A DNA stretch of 64,000 bases, taken from NCBI RefSeq assembly GCF_000745475.1, contig NZ_JQJJ01000009.1:434001-498000 (forward strand), written 5' to 3'. The notes under the pieces are model-generated. The model was not told where the DNA came from. It did no database searches and worked only from the letters and a program-made list of their open reading frames with translations. This DNA is from Allobosea sp. UNC402CLCol (GTDB lineage Bacteria; Pseudomonadota; Alphaproteobacteria; Rhizobiales; Beijerinckiaceae). The translations under genes were made by a program, and so were the position numbers. Shown here piece by piece: positions 9,431 through 17,593 of this stretch (within the stretch, counting starts at the first letter, position 1; each line of letters begins with the position of its first letter).

Positions 9431-10342
9431 ATGGCCAGCGCCGATTCGGCCGGGGCAGCCATGAGCGTCACGCAGTCATTCCTGTCCGGCCGCATCTGCC
9501 TCGTCGCCGGTGCCTCACGCGGGCTCGGGCGTGGCGTCGCCAGGGCGCTCGGCGATGCCGGCGCAACCGTCATCGTCACCGGTCGCTCCAGCGAGGCCGG
9601 GCCGCATACCGACCAGCGCCCCGAAACCTTCGAGGACGCGGCCCGCGAGGTCGAGGCCGCTGGCGGCAAGGGCCATCCCTATCGCTGCGACCACACCAAT
9701 GAGCGCGAGGTCGACGGCCTCGTGTCTTGGGCCCTGCGCCGCTTCGGCCGGCTCGACTGCGTCGTCGATGCGGTCTGGGGCGGGAACGAGGGCTATGACG
9801 GCGAGCGCTATCCCGATGGCTCCGGCTACGGCACGCCGTTCTGGCGCCGGCCGGTCGCGAGGCTTGGCGAGAGCTTCGAGAGCGGCGTCTATGCCCAGCT
9901 CCTGCTGGCGCGGGCGGTCGCTCCGGCGATGGTGCAGATGCGCTCGGGCCTCATCGTCACGGTGAGCTTCGACACGGGCACCGGCTATCTCGGCGACGTT
10001 TTCTACGATCTCGCCAAGGCCGCGATGAATCGCCTGACCTTCGCGATGGCGCAGGAACTGAAGCCCTTCGGCGTCACCGCGCTCGGCCTCTCGCCCGGCC
10101 ATGTCCTGACCGAGCGCGTTCGCGATGCGGGGCTGGCGGCGCAAACCACCGAGACGCCGCTCTATGCCGGCCGCGCCGTCGCGGCACTGGCCGCCGACCC
10201 CGATGCCGCGCGTCATGCCGGGCAGGTGCTGCACGTCGCCGATCTGGCGCGCGCCTATGACTTCACGGACCGGGACGGCTCGCAGCCCGGCCGCTTCATC
10301 ATCACGAACCAGGAGGGAGGCGGCGATGTCGCTCAAGGGTAA
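9431..10342 (+). CDS. Short-chain dehydrogenase/reductase, DHRS1-like
   Basis: A 303-residue classical SDR. The NAD(P)-binding glycine motif GASRGLG is at 28-34 and the active site is Ser179, Tyr192 and Lys196 (YDLAK). The insertion with YGTPFWRRPVARLGESFE recalls the DHRS1-type SDR branch (human DHRS1 has a similar FW..P insert), a judgement from memory. The ATG at 9464 (MSVTQSF) is an alternative start, since neither has a strong ribosome-binding site. The stop overlaps the start of the next SDR by 17 bases, so the two form a translationally linked pair. Substrate unknown. Confidence 0.8.
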   Translation: MASADSAGAAMSVTQSFLSGRICLVAGASRGLGRGVARALGDAGATVIVTGRSSEAGPHTDQRPETFEDAAREVEAAGGKGHPYRCDHTNEREVDGLVSWALRRFGRLDCVVDAVWGGNEGYDGERYPDGSGYGTPFWRRPVARLGESFESGVYAQLLLARAVAPAMVQMRSGLIVTVSFDTGTGYLGDVFYDLAKAAMNRLTFAMAQELKPFGVTALGLSPGHVLTERVRDAGLAAQTTETPLYAGRAVAALAADPDAARHAGQVLHVADLARAYDFTDRDGSQPGRFIITNQEGGGDVAQG

Positions 10343-11186
10343 GACGCTCTTCATCACCGGCGGCTCGCGCGGCATCGGGCTCGCCATCGCGCTCAGGGCA
10401 GCGCGGGACGGCGCCAATGTCACCATTGCCGCCAAGACGGCCGAGCCGCATCCCAAGCTGCCGGGCACGATCTACACCTCGGCCGCCGAGATCGAAGCGG
10501 CCGGCGGCAAATGCCTGCCGCTGATGGTCGACGTCCGCGACGAGCAGAGCGTCGCCGAGGCGATCGCCAAGACGGCCGAGACCTTCGGCGGCATCGACAT
10601 CGTCGTGAACAATGCCAGCGCGATCCAGCTCACCAACACGCAGATGACCGACATGAAGCGCTTCGATCTGATGCATCAGATCAACACGCGCGGCACCTTC
10701 ATGGTCTCGAAATACGCCATTCCCCATCTGGAGAAGGCGGACAACCCGCATATCCTGATGCTCTCGCCGCCGCTCGACATGAAGACGCAGTGGTTTGCGC
10801 CGCATCTGGCCTATTCCATCGCGAAATACGGCATGAGCCTGTGTGTGCTGGGTCTGGCCGGCGAGCTGGCCCGCCAGGGCATCGCCGTCAACGCGCTCTG
10901 GCCGCGCACGACGATCGCCACCGCCGCCGTCCAGAATCTGCTCGGCGGCGACAAGATGGTGCAGGCCAGCCGCACGCCGGAGATCCTGGCCGACGCCGCG
11001 CATATGATCTTCTCGAAGCCCTCGCGCGAGTTTTCCGGCAACTTCCTGATCGACGACAGCTTCATGGCCGGCGAGGGGGTAACCGACTTCACGCCCTACC
11101 GCGTCGACCCGTCAGTGCCGCTGATGCCGGACTTCTTCGTCCCGGCCGATAGCAAGCCACCGCAGGGCGTGAAGGGCGGCGTCTGA
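10326..11186 (+). CDS. Short-chain dehydrogenase/reductase, HSDL2-like
   Basis: A 286-residue classical SDR. The glycine motif GGSRGIG lies at 12-18, and the catalytic set is Ser147, Tyr163 and Lys167 (YSIAK). AAKTAEPHPKLPGTIYT, VVNNASAIQLTNT, LMHQINTRGTF and AVNALWPRTTI are close to the SDR domain of eukaryotic HSDL2, here without the C-terminal SCP2 sterol-carrier domain. The start is fixed by AGGAGGGAGGCG just upstream of ATG 10326, inside the end of the preceding SDR gene. Bacterial members often sit among fatty-acid oxidation genes; the reaction is not established here. Confidence 0.85.
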   Translation: MSLKGKTLFITGGSRGIGLAIALRAARDGANVTIAAKTAEPHPKLPGTIYTSAAEIEAAGGKCLPLMVDVRDEQSVAEAIAKTAETFGGIDIVVNNASAIQLTNTQMTDMKRFDLMHQINTRGTFMVSKYAIPHLEKADNPHILMLSPPLDMKTQWFAPHLAYSIAKYGMSLCVLGLAGELARQGIAVNALWPRTTIATAAVQNLLGGDKMVQASRTPEILADAAHMIFSKPSREFSGNFLIDDSFMAGEGVTDFTPYRVDPSVPLMPDFFVPADSKPPQGVKGGV

Positions 11187-11200
11187 GGAAGGTCACACGC

Positions 11201-11303
11201 CGTCCTGCTCGGGCTTGACCCGAGCATCTCATGACAAGGAGGCTCCTGAGCCTTTCCTGAAAAGAGATTCTCGGGTCTGCGCTTCGCTTCGCCCGAGAAT
11301 GAC
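11201..11303. repeat. Dispersed palindromic repeat, copy A
   Basis: About 103 bases located just after the HSDL2-like gene. It holds three nested hairpins: TGCTCGGG-CTTGA-CCCGAGCA, AGGAGGCTCCTGAGCCT-like, and ATTCTCGGG...CCCGAGAAT. A second, about 90% identical copy in the same orientation lies at 19021-19123, also right behind a plus-strand stop codon. It resembles a mobile REP/MITE-like intergenic element; hairpins could act in transcription termination or mRNA stability. Confidence 0.75.
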
Positions 11304-11417
11304 GCTCTTTTAAGTTTCCGGTTTTCGGGCGCGGGCCGACCGTCATCGGTTTGACATCCGCCTCGGATCGGAGTTCCTGCCGGTTTCCCTCCTGACCGTG
11401 CATCGAGATTCGCGCCC

Positions 11418-12407
11418 ATGCTGATGATCCACGGCATCTGCCCCGACTCGCGCGACAAGCTGCGCTCGGCGACGCTCGGGCCGGCAGAAATCTTTTCAGC
11501 CGATACGGTCTGGATCGACCTGCTCAACCCGACGCCCGAGGAGGACAAGCGCGTCGAGGAACATCTCGGCATCTCGATCCCGACACGGGAGGAGATGCAC
11601 GATCTCGAGCCCTCCGAGATCATCTATACCGAGAACGGCGCGCATTACATGACGGCGCGCGTGATCTGCCAGTCGGAAACCATCGTCCCCAAGCTGGCCG
11701 ACGTCACCTTCATCCTCACCGAGAAGGCGCTGGTGACGGTGCGCTATGACGAGCCCGGCGCCTTCAACATCTTCCTCAACCGCGCGACCAAGCCCGGTGG
11801 CTGCGGCGAGCAGCCGGAGGCGGTGCTCGACGGGCTGATCGAGGCGATCGTCGACCGCGCGGCCGAGGTGCTGCGTGGCGTCGGCGACAAGATCGACATG
11901 GCATCGCGCCGGATTTTCGCCGGGCGGGCGCAGGACGTCGAGCAGGGGGGCGTCTATCAGGTGGTGATCCAGCGGATCGGCCAGCACGAGCACATCATCT
12001 CGAATGTCCGCGAGAGCATGATGTCGGTCGAGCGCGTCCTGCTCTTCCTCTCGGCCAACTACAAGCGCCCGAAGAAGGCCCAGACCGGCTTCTCCGCCGA
12101 ATGGCGCTCGGCGGTGCGCGACGTGCAGGCCATCGAGGAACATGCGACCTTCCTGTCGAACAAGCTCCAGTTCATGCTCGACGCGACGCTCGGCCTCGTC
12201 TCGATCGAGCAGAACAAGATCATCAAGCTGTTCTCGGTCGTCTCGGTGGCGCTGATGCCGCCGACGCTGATCGCCTCGATCTACGGCATGAACTTCAAGG
12301 CCATGCCGGAACTCGACTGGCAGTGGGGCTATCCGCTGGCGCTGGTCTCGATGGTGCTCTTCGCGGTGTTGCCCTATCTGTTCTTCCGCTGGAAGAAGTG
12401 GCTGTGA
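11418..12407 (+). CDS. corA: CorA family magnesium/cobalt transporter
   Basis: A 329-residue CorA-type pentameric channel subunit. The N-terminal cytoplasmic domain (residues 1-265) is followed by two C-terminal membrane helices, with the ion-selectivity signature GMN at 290-292 (IYGMNFKAMPELDW), and a basic C-terminal tail (FFRWKKWL). Length and architecture are complete for bacterial CorA, which carries Mg2+ (and Co2+/Ni2+) inward. It ends 12 bases from the stop of a second, more divergent CorA-family gene facing it. Confidence 0.92.
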   Translation: MLMIHGICPDSRDKLRSATLGPAEIFSADTVWIDLLNPTPEEDKRVEEHLGISIPTREEMHDLEPSEIIYTENGAHYMTARVICQSETIVPKLADVTFILTEKALVTVRYDEPGAFNIFLNRATKPGGCGEQPEAVLDGLIEAIVDRAAEVLRGVGDKIDMASRRIFAGRAQDVEQGGVYQVVIQRIGQHEHIISNVRESMMSVERVLLFLSANYKRPKKAQTGFSAEWRSAVRDVQAIEEHATFLSNKLQFMLDATLGLVSIEQNKIIKLFSVVSVALMPPTLIASIYGMNFKAMPELDWQWGYPLALVSMVLFAVLPYLFFRWKKWL

Positions 12408-12419
12408 GCGACTGCCCGG

Positions 12420-13478
12420 CTACAGCCAGCCATTGCGCTTGAAGCGCCAGTACAGCACGGCGCAGGAGGCAAGGATCACCACCAGCACGCCGTAATAGCC
12501 ATAGGGCAGTTCCAGCTCCGGCATGTTCTTGAAGTTCATGCCGTAGATGCCGGCGACCGCGGTCGGCACGGCCAGGATCGCCGCCCAGGAGGCGAGCCGC
12601 TTGGTGATCGCGTTCTCCTGGCTCTGCCCGACCAGCAGGCTCGCCTCGAAGGCGAAGGCCAAAACCTCGCGCAGGCTGTCGATCTTCTCCTGCACGGTGC
12701 GGACATGGTCGGTCACGTCGCGGAACATCGGCGCGAGTGTCGGCCGGACCTGCGGCACCGTGCCGTTCATCAGGCGCTGGCAGACATCGACCAGCGGCGC
12801 CACCGCATTGCGCAGGCGCAGCAGGTCGCGCCTGAGCATGTAGAGCCGCTCGATGTCCGAGCGCGCCATCGGCTTGGCCAGCACCTTGTCCTCGATTTCC
12901 TCGACCTCGTCATGAATGGCCTCGAGCACCGGCATGTAGTTGTCGACGATGAAGTCGAGGATGGCGTAGAGGATGAAGTCCTCGCCCTTCGCCAGCGAGG
13001 TCGGACACGTCTCCCAATGCTGCCGGACCGAGGTGTACGAGGTCGAGGCGCCGTGCCGGACGCTGACGATGTAGCCGCGGCCGAGGAAGATATGCGTCTC
13101 CCCGAAGGCGATGCGCCCCTCGATCAGCTGCGCGGTGCGTGCCACCACGAAGAGGGCGTCGCCATATTGCTCGAGCTTCGGGCGCTGATGGGCGTTGGTC
13201 GCGTCCTCAACGGCGAGCGGATGCAGGTTGAATTGCCGCTGGACGCAGTGGAGCAGGGCGGCGTCGGGCTCCAGCAATCCGATCCAGACAACGTGGTCGT
13301 CCTTGCGCGACCACTCGCCGGCCTCCTCGACGGGGACGTCGGCGACGCGCACGCCATGGGCATAGACGCTGGAGGCGACGACGCCGGCCGCATGGGGATG
13401 GCCCGGCTCGGCCGGGGCAACGGAGGGTGAGGGTTCGGGCGCCGTCCTGGCGGCGAACCTGACCTGTGAAGCCGTCAT
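12420..13478 (-). CDS. Second CorA-family transporter (CorA/ZntB-like)
   Basis: A 352-residue CorA-superfamily protein with a longer N-terminus than the neighbouring corA. The cytoplasmic domain includes LHPLAVEDATNAHQRPKLE and a long helix region (EEIEDKVLAKPMARSDIERLY), and the pore motif GMN is at 313-315 (GIYGMNFKNMPELEL), followed by the second membrane helix. Mg2+ or other divalent-cation transport is likely; ZntB-like zinc transport cannot be excluded. Upstream is a 284-base intergenic region shared with the divergent symporter gene. Confidence 0.88.
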   Translation of the reverse strand: MTASQVRFAARTAPEPSPSVAPAEPGHPHAAGVVASSVYAHGVRVADVPVEEAGEWSRKDDHVVWIGLLEPDAALLHCVQRQFNLHPLAVEDATNAHQRPKLEQYGDALFVVARTAQLIEGRIAFGETHIFLGRGYIVSVRHGASTSYTSVRQHWETCPTSLAKGEDFILYAILDFIVDNYMPVLEAIHDEVEEIEDKVLAKPMARSDIERLYMLRRDLLRLRNAVAPLVDVCQRLMNGTVPQVRPTLAPMFRDVTDHVRTVQEKIDSLREVLAFAFEASLLVGQSQENAITKRLASWAAILAVPTAVAGIYGMNFKNMPELELPYGYYGVLVVILASCAVLYWRFKRNGWL

Positions 13479-13689
13479 GCGATCACCTCGTCTTTCGCGG
13501 GATCACCTTAGGGCAGGCTAGAACGCTTCGACCTTCGGGGAAATCATTTTTGCGGCAAAAAGAATTTCCGGCCTTCGCGGCGGAGGGGGGCGCCGACGCT
13601 CTTGCTGTAAGTGGATCAATCCTCTCTTTTTGCGCCAGTTGGGAGAATATTTTTGGCGCCGGTGCAGCCAAAGACGGAAGCCTCCGCTT

Positions 13690-13717
13690 TTGCGAAAATC
13701 GCGCCAGATCGTATATA
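13690..13717 (+). promoter_or_regulatory. Candidate sigma-70 promoter of the symporter gene
   Basis: TTGCGA at 13690-13695 and TATATA at 13712-13717 are separated by 16 bases, 45 bases upstream of the symporter ATG. The 284-base region between the CorA-family gene and the symporter is unusually AT-rich for this genome. I see nothing else identifiable there; no riboswitch fold was recognised. Confidence 0.4.
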
Positions 13718-13762
13718 TAGCGCGTATCTTCAGCCATTTGCGGCGATTGACGAGCTCTTGCC

Positions 13763-15130
13763 ATGACAACATCGATATCCCGGAGCGGTTCGTCCGCTGC
13801 CGGCGCTAAGCCGTTCTATTCCAACTTCGGCTTCCAGGTTTTGACCGCGATGGTGGTCGGGCTCGCGCTCGGCTGGGTCGCGCGCAACATCGGCCCGGAT
13901 GCGGCCGGACAGCCCAACTGGCTCACGACCACGCTCGCGACCACGGGCTCGATCTTCGTGCAATTGCTGCAGGCGCTGGTGCCGCCGCTGATCTTCACGG
14001 CGATCGTCGCCTCGATCAGCAATCTGCGCCAGCTCTCCAACGCAGCCGCGCTGGTCTGGCAGACTCTGCTCTGGTTCGCCGTCACCGCTTTCATCGCGGT
14101 GCTGATCGGCATCGCGCTCGGCCTTCTGATCCAGCCCGGCATCAATGCCGGCGTGGTCGCCGCCAGCGCCAAGGCGCCGGGCACGGTCGGCTCCTGGCTC
14201 GACTTCCTGAAGGGGCTCGTGCCCGCCAACATGCTCGGCCTGCAGGCGACGACGCGGGTCGACGGTGGCGGTGCGACCACCCGCCTCGGCTTCAACGTGC
14301 TGCAACTGTTGGTGATCTCGATCGTCGTCGGCGTCGCCGCGCTGAAGGTCGGCGAGCGCGCCAACAGCTTCCTTGCCCTCAACGAGTCGTTCCTGGCGAT
14401 CGTCCGCAAGATCCTGTGGTGGGTGATCCGGCTGACGCCGATCGGCACCGTCGGCCTGCTCGGCAATGCCGTGGCGCAATATGGCTGGCAGACGCTGGAG
14501 CAGCTCTCCTGGTACGCCTTCGCGATCTATCTCGGCCTCGCCATCGTCCTGCTCGTCGTCTACCCGACCTTGCTCGTCCTGCACGGGCTTTCCCCGGCGC
14601 GCTTTTTCGCGGGTGCCTGGCCGGCGATCCAGCTCGGCTTTGTCTCGCGTTCCTCGATCGGCACCTTGCCGGTGACCGAGGCCGTGACTGAGAAGAGCCT
14701 CGGCGTGCCCCGCGAATACGCTGCCTTTGCCGTGCCGCTCGGCGCGACGACGAAAATGGATGGCTGTGCCGCGATCTACCCTGCGATTTCCGCGATCTTC
14801 GTCGCGCAGTTCTACGGCGTGCCGCTCGGCATCCAGGAATACGTCCTGATCGCCTTCGTCTCGGTGATCGGCTCGGCCGCGACCGCCGGCCTCACCGGCG
14901 CGACGGTGATGCTGACGCTGACGCTTTCGACGCTCGGCCTGCCGCTGGCCGGTGTCGGCCTGCTGCTCGCCATCGACCCGATCCTCGACATGGGCCGCAC
15001 GGCGGTGAACGTCGCCGGCCAGGCGCTGGTGCCGACCCTCGTGGCCAAGCGCCAGGGCATGCTCGACCAGGCGCAATACGATCGCGCCGGCGATATCGAC
15101 GCGATCGACGCGACGCCGCGGGCGGCGTGA
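13763..15130 (+). CDS. Dicarboxylate/amino acid:cation symporter (DAACS family)
   Basis: A 455-residue inner-membrane sodium- or proton-coupled symporter of the GltP/DctA/SstT type. Eight membrane helices and re-entrant loops are visible. The serine-rich loop is SRSSIGTLPVTEAV and the helix 7/hairpin 2 region reads GATTKMDGCAAIYPAISAIF and later IDPILDMGRTAVNVAGQ, where the D..R..N residues bind cation and substrate. DctA and GltP share these motifs, so the substrate (C4-dicarboxylate or acidic amino acid) is not settled. It converges on the cysteine synthase gene. Confidence 0.88.
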   Translation: MTTSISRSGSSAAGAKPFYSNFGFQVLTAMVVGLALGWVARNIGPDAAGQPNWLTTTLATTGSIFVQLLQALVPPLIFTAIVASISNLRQLSNAAALVWQTLLWFAVTAFIAVLIGIALGLLIQPGINAGVVAASAKAPGTVGSWLDFLKGLVPANMLGLQATTRVDGGGATTRLGFNVLQLLVISIVVGVAALKVGERANSFLALNESFLAIVRKILWWVIRLTPIGTVGLLGNAVAQYGWQTLEQLSWYAFAIYLGLAIVLLVVYPTLLVLHGLSPARFFAGAWPAIQLGFVSRSSIGTLPVTEAVTEKSLGVPREYAAFAVPLGATTKMDGCAAIYPAISAIFVAQFYGVPLGIQEYVLIAFVSVIGSAATAGLTGATVMLTLTLSTLGLPLAGVGLLLAIDPILDMGRTAVNVAGQALVPTLVAKRQGMLDQAQYDRAGDIDAIDATPRAA

Positions 15131-15138
15131 AGCTGAAG

Positions 15139-15165
15139 GGCCTGAGGCGGCTGCCGCCTCAGGCC
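15139..15165. terminator. Shared hairpin between convergent symporter and cysteine synthase genes
   Basis: A perfect 13-base stem (GGCCTGAGGCGGC paired with GCCGCCTCAGGCC) with a one-base loop lies between the two stop codons and overlaps the cysteine synthase stop. It lacks a clear T-run on either side, so it is a probable bidirectional transcript end or 3'-stabilising hairpin and not a textbook intrinsic terminator. Confidence 0.5.
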
Positions 15166-16205
15166 ATCACCTTGGCGACGACCTGCTTCAGCGCCGACCC
15201 GTCGCGCTCGAGCCAGCCGGGAACTGGCAGGTTCTTCGAACGCAGGAACTCCGGGTTGAACAGCTTCGACTGGTAGCGCGTGCCGTAGTCGCACAGCACC
15301 GTCACGATGGTATGGCCCGGCCCCATCTGCTGCGCCAGCCGGATCGCACCGGCGACGTTGATGCCGGACGAGCCGCCGAGGCATAAGCCCTCATGCTCCA
15401 GCAGGTCGAAGACGATCTGCACCGCCTCCGCATCCGGGATCTGGAAGGCGGCATCGACGGGTGCATCGACCAGATTGGCGGTGATCCGGCCCTGGCCGAT
15501 GCCCTCGGTGATTGAGGAGCCCTCCGACTTGAGGACGCCGCTGGTGTAATAGGAATAGAGCGCCGCGCCCATCGGATCGGCCAGTCCGATCGTCACCTTC
15601 GGATTGCGAGCCTTCAGCGCCATGCCGACGCCGGCGAGCGTGCCGCCCGAGCCGACCGCGCAGATGAAGCCGTCGACCTTGCCTGCCGTCTGCTCCCAGA
15701 TCTCCGGGCCGGTGGTGTCGAGATGGCCCTGCCGGTTCGCGACATTGTCGAACTGGTTGGCCCAGATCGCGCCGTTGGGCTCGCTCTTCGCCAGTTCCTC
15801 GGCGAGGCGGCCCGAGACCTTCACGTAATTGTTCGGGTTGGCGTAGGGCGCAGCCGGCACCTCGACCAACGTCGCGCCGGCCAGCCGCAGCATGTCCTTC
15901 TTTTCCTGGCTCTGCGTCTCCGGGATGACGATGACCGAGCGATAGCCCAGCGCATTGCCGACGAGCGCGATGCCGATGCCGGTATTGCCCGCCGTGCCCT
16001 CGACGATGACGCCGCCCGGTTTCAGCTGCCCCTTCGCCTCGGCGTCGCGGATGATGGCGAGCGCGGCGCGGTCCTTCACCGATTGGCCGGGATTCATGAA
16101 TTCGGCCTTGCCGAGGATGGCGCAGCCGGTTTCCGCCGAGGCGCGCTCGAGCTTGATGAGCGGGGTGTTGCCGATGGCTTCGATGACGCCGTCGCGGATA
16201 GTCAT
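15159..16205 (-). CDS. cysK: Cysteine synthase-family PLP enzyme
   Basis: A 348-residue fold-type II PLP enzyme. The Schiff-base lysine is Lys44 in NPGQSVKDRAAL; the phosphate-binding glycine loop is CAVGSGGTLAGVG. The asparagine loop reads TAGNTG (71-76) instead of the TSGNTG usual in O-acetylserine sulfhydrylase, a variant seen in some fungal and actinobacterial cysteine synthase/desulfhydrase paralogues. The expected reaction is O-acetylserine plus sulfide to cysteine, but cysteine desulfhydration is an alternative. ATG 16205 is chosen over the upstream TTG at 16220. The C-terminal extension (GWLERDGSALKQVVAKVMA) is short. Confidence 0.82.
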   Translation of the reverse strand: MTIRDGVIEAIGNTPLIKLERASAETGCAILGKAEFMNPGQSVKDRAALAIIRDAEAKGQLKPGGVIVEGTAGNTGIGIALVGNALGYRSVIVIPETQSQEKKDMLRLAGATLVEVPAAPYANPNNYVKVSGRLAEELAKSEPNGAIWANQFDNVANRQGHLDTTGPEIWEQTAGKVDGFICAVGSGGTLAGVGMALKARNPKVTIGLADPMGAALYSYYTSGVLKSEGSSITEGIGQGRITANLVDAPVDAAFQIPDAEAVQIVFDLLEHEGLCLGGSSGINVAGAIRLAQQMGPGHTIVTVLCDYGTRYQSKLFNPEFLRSKNLPVPGWLERDGSALKQVVAKVMA

Positions 16206-16294
16206 GGCCGGATTTCCCAATTCGTCCCTGACCTGATAGGCGAAAGCCTCGTTCCCGTCATCAGCAGGCCGGCTCTGCGCCGGAGATTGTCACG

Positions 16295-17584
16295 ATGCCC
16301 GCCGCCCGATCGAATCCGCCTCCGGATGCTTCGCCTCGCCTTGCGATGAACGAAGTCCTGACCATCGATCGCCTCGGCCAGAAGGGCGATGGCATCGTGC
16401 AGGCGCCCGCCGGCAGCATCTTCGTTCCCTATGCGCTGCCGGGCGAGACCGTGCGCGCCGTGGTCGATGGCGATCGCGGCCAGCTCGTCGAGATCATCGC
16501 GCCCTCCGAATCCCGCATCGCGGCGATCTGCCCGCTCTTTACCCGTTGCGGCGGCTGTGCTGCGCAGCACATGGCGCCGGGCCTCTATCGCGAATGGAAG
16601 CGCCAGCAGGTCGTGACCACGCTGAGCCGCGCCGGCATCGAGGCGCCCGTGGCCGATCTCGTCGACGCCCATGGCGCCGGGCGCCGCCGCGTCACCTTCC
16701 ATGCCCGCCGCGAGGGCGAGGCGATGGTCGTCGGCTTCATGGCGGCGCGCAGTCACGATCTGGTTCCTGTCGAGGCCTGCCCGGTGTTGGCGCCGGGCCT
16801 CGACCGGGCACCAGCCGCCGCTCAGATGTTGGCGAACCGGATGGGCGGGGCGAACAAGCCGCTCGACATCCAGATCACCGCCTCCGAAGCGGGGCTCGAC
16901 GTCGATATGCGCGGCCACGGACCGCTCGGCGACAAGCTCAGGCTCGCCTTGACTCAACTGGCCGAGCGGCTCGACCTCGCCCGGCTCTCCAACCATGGCG
17001 AGATCGTCGTCGAGCGCCGTCCGCCCTTGCAGCATATGGGCAAGGCGCTCGTCGCCCCGCCGCCCGGCGGCTTCCTGCAGGCGACGGTGCTGGGGGAGGA
17101 GATGCTGGCGAATCTCGTCACGGCGGCTCTGCCCAAGGGCAAGCGCGCCGCCGACCTCTTTGCCGGCTGCGGCCCCTTCAGCTTCCGCATCGCCGAGCGC
17201 ATGCAGGTTCTCGCCGTCGAGAGCGACAAGGCCGCGATGCTGGCGCTGGCAAAAGGTTTCGGCGCGACGCCGGGGCTCAAAGCCATCGCGACCGAGACGC
17301 GCGACCTCTTCCGCCGCCCGCTGCTGGAGCATGAGCTCAACGGTTTCGACGTCGTCGTGCTCGACCCGCCGCGTGCCGGCGCCGAGGCCCAAGCGAAGCG
17401 GCTGGCGGCCTCGAAGGTCAGGGACGTGATCTACGTCTCCTGCGATGCCGGCAGCTTCGCGCGCGACGCTGCGACGCTGGTTGCGGGCGGATATGCGCTG
17501 GAAGGCGTGACGCCGGTCGATCAGTTCCGCTATTCCGCCCATGTCGAGCTCGTCGGCGTGTTCCGGCGCGGCAGGAAGGGCTAG
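16295..17584 (+). CDS. TrmA/RumA-type RNA (uracil-5-)-methyltransferase
   Basis: A 429-residue SAM-dependent RNA methyltransferase. An N-terminal TRAM domain (about 19-70, IDRLGQKGDGIVQAPAG) is followed by iron-sulfur cysteines at 79, 85 and 88 (CPLFTRCGGC) with the fourth likely in VEACPVLAPG, and a SAM-binding domain (ADLFAGCGPFSF, VVLDPPRAGAEAQ). The catalytic cysteine lies in YVSCDAGSFARD. The 4Fe-4S cluster points to the RlmD/RlmCD branch, modifying U747 or U1939 of 23S rRNA, but the target base cannot be fixed. GGAG nine bases upstream supports ATG 16295. It ends nine bases before the next gene, so the two are probably co-transcribed. Confidence 0.88.
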   Translation: MPAARSNPPPDASPRLAMNEVLTIDRLGQKGDGIVQAPAGSIFVPYALPGETVRAVVDGDRGQLVEIIAPSESRIAAICPLFTRCGGCAAQHMAPGLYREWKRQQVVTTLSRAGIEAPVADLVDAHGAGRRRVTFHARREGEAMVVGFMAARSHDLVPVEACPVLAPGLDRAPAAAQMLANRMGGANKPLDIQITASEAGLDVDMRGHGPLGDKLRLALTQLAERLDLARLSNHGEIVVERRPPLQHMGKALVAPPPGGFLQATVLGEEMLANLVTAALPKGKRAADLFAGCGPFSFRIAERMQVLAVESDKAAMLALAKGFGATPGLKAIATETRDLFRRPLLEHELNGFDVVVLDPPRAGAEAQAKRLAASKVRDVIYVSCDAGSFARDAATLVAGGYALEGVTPVDQFRYSAHVELVGVFRRGRKG

Positions 17585-17593
17585 GACTTCAGG

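Noticed and set aside
13479..13762. A riboswitch upstream of the symporter or CorA-family gene
   Set aside because: No recognisable aptamer core such as that of a magnesium or glycine riboswitch; only a promoter-like pair could be placed.
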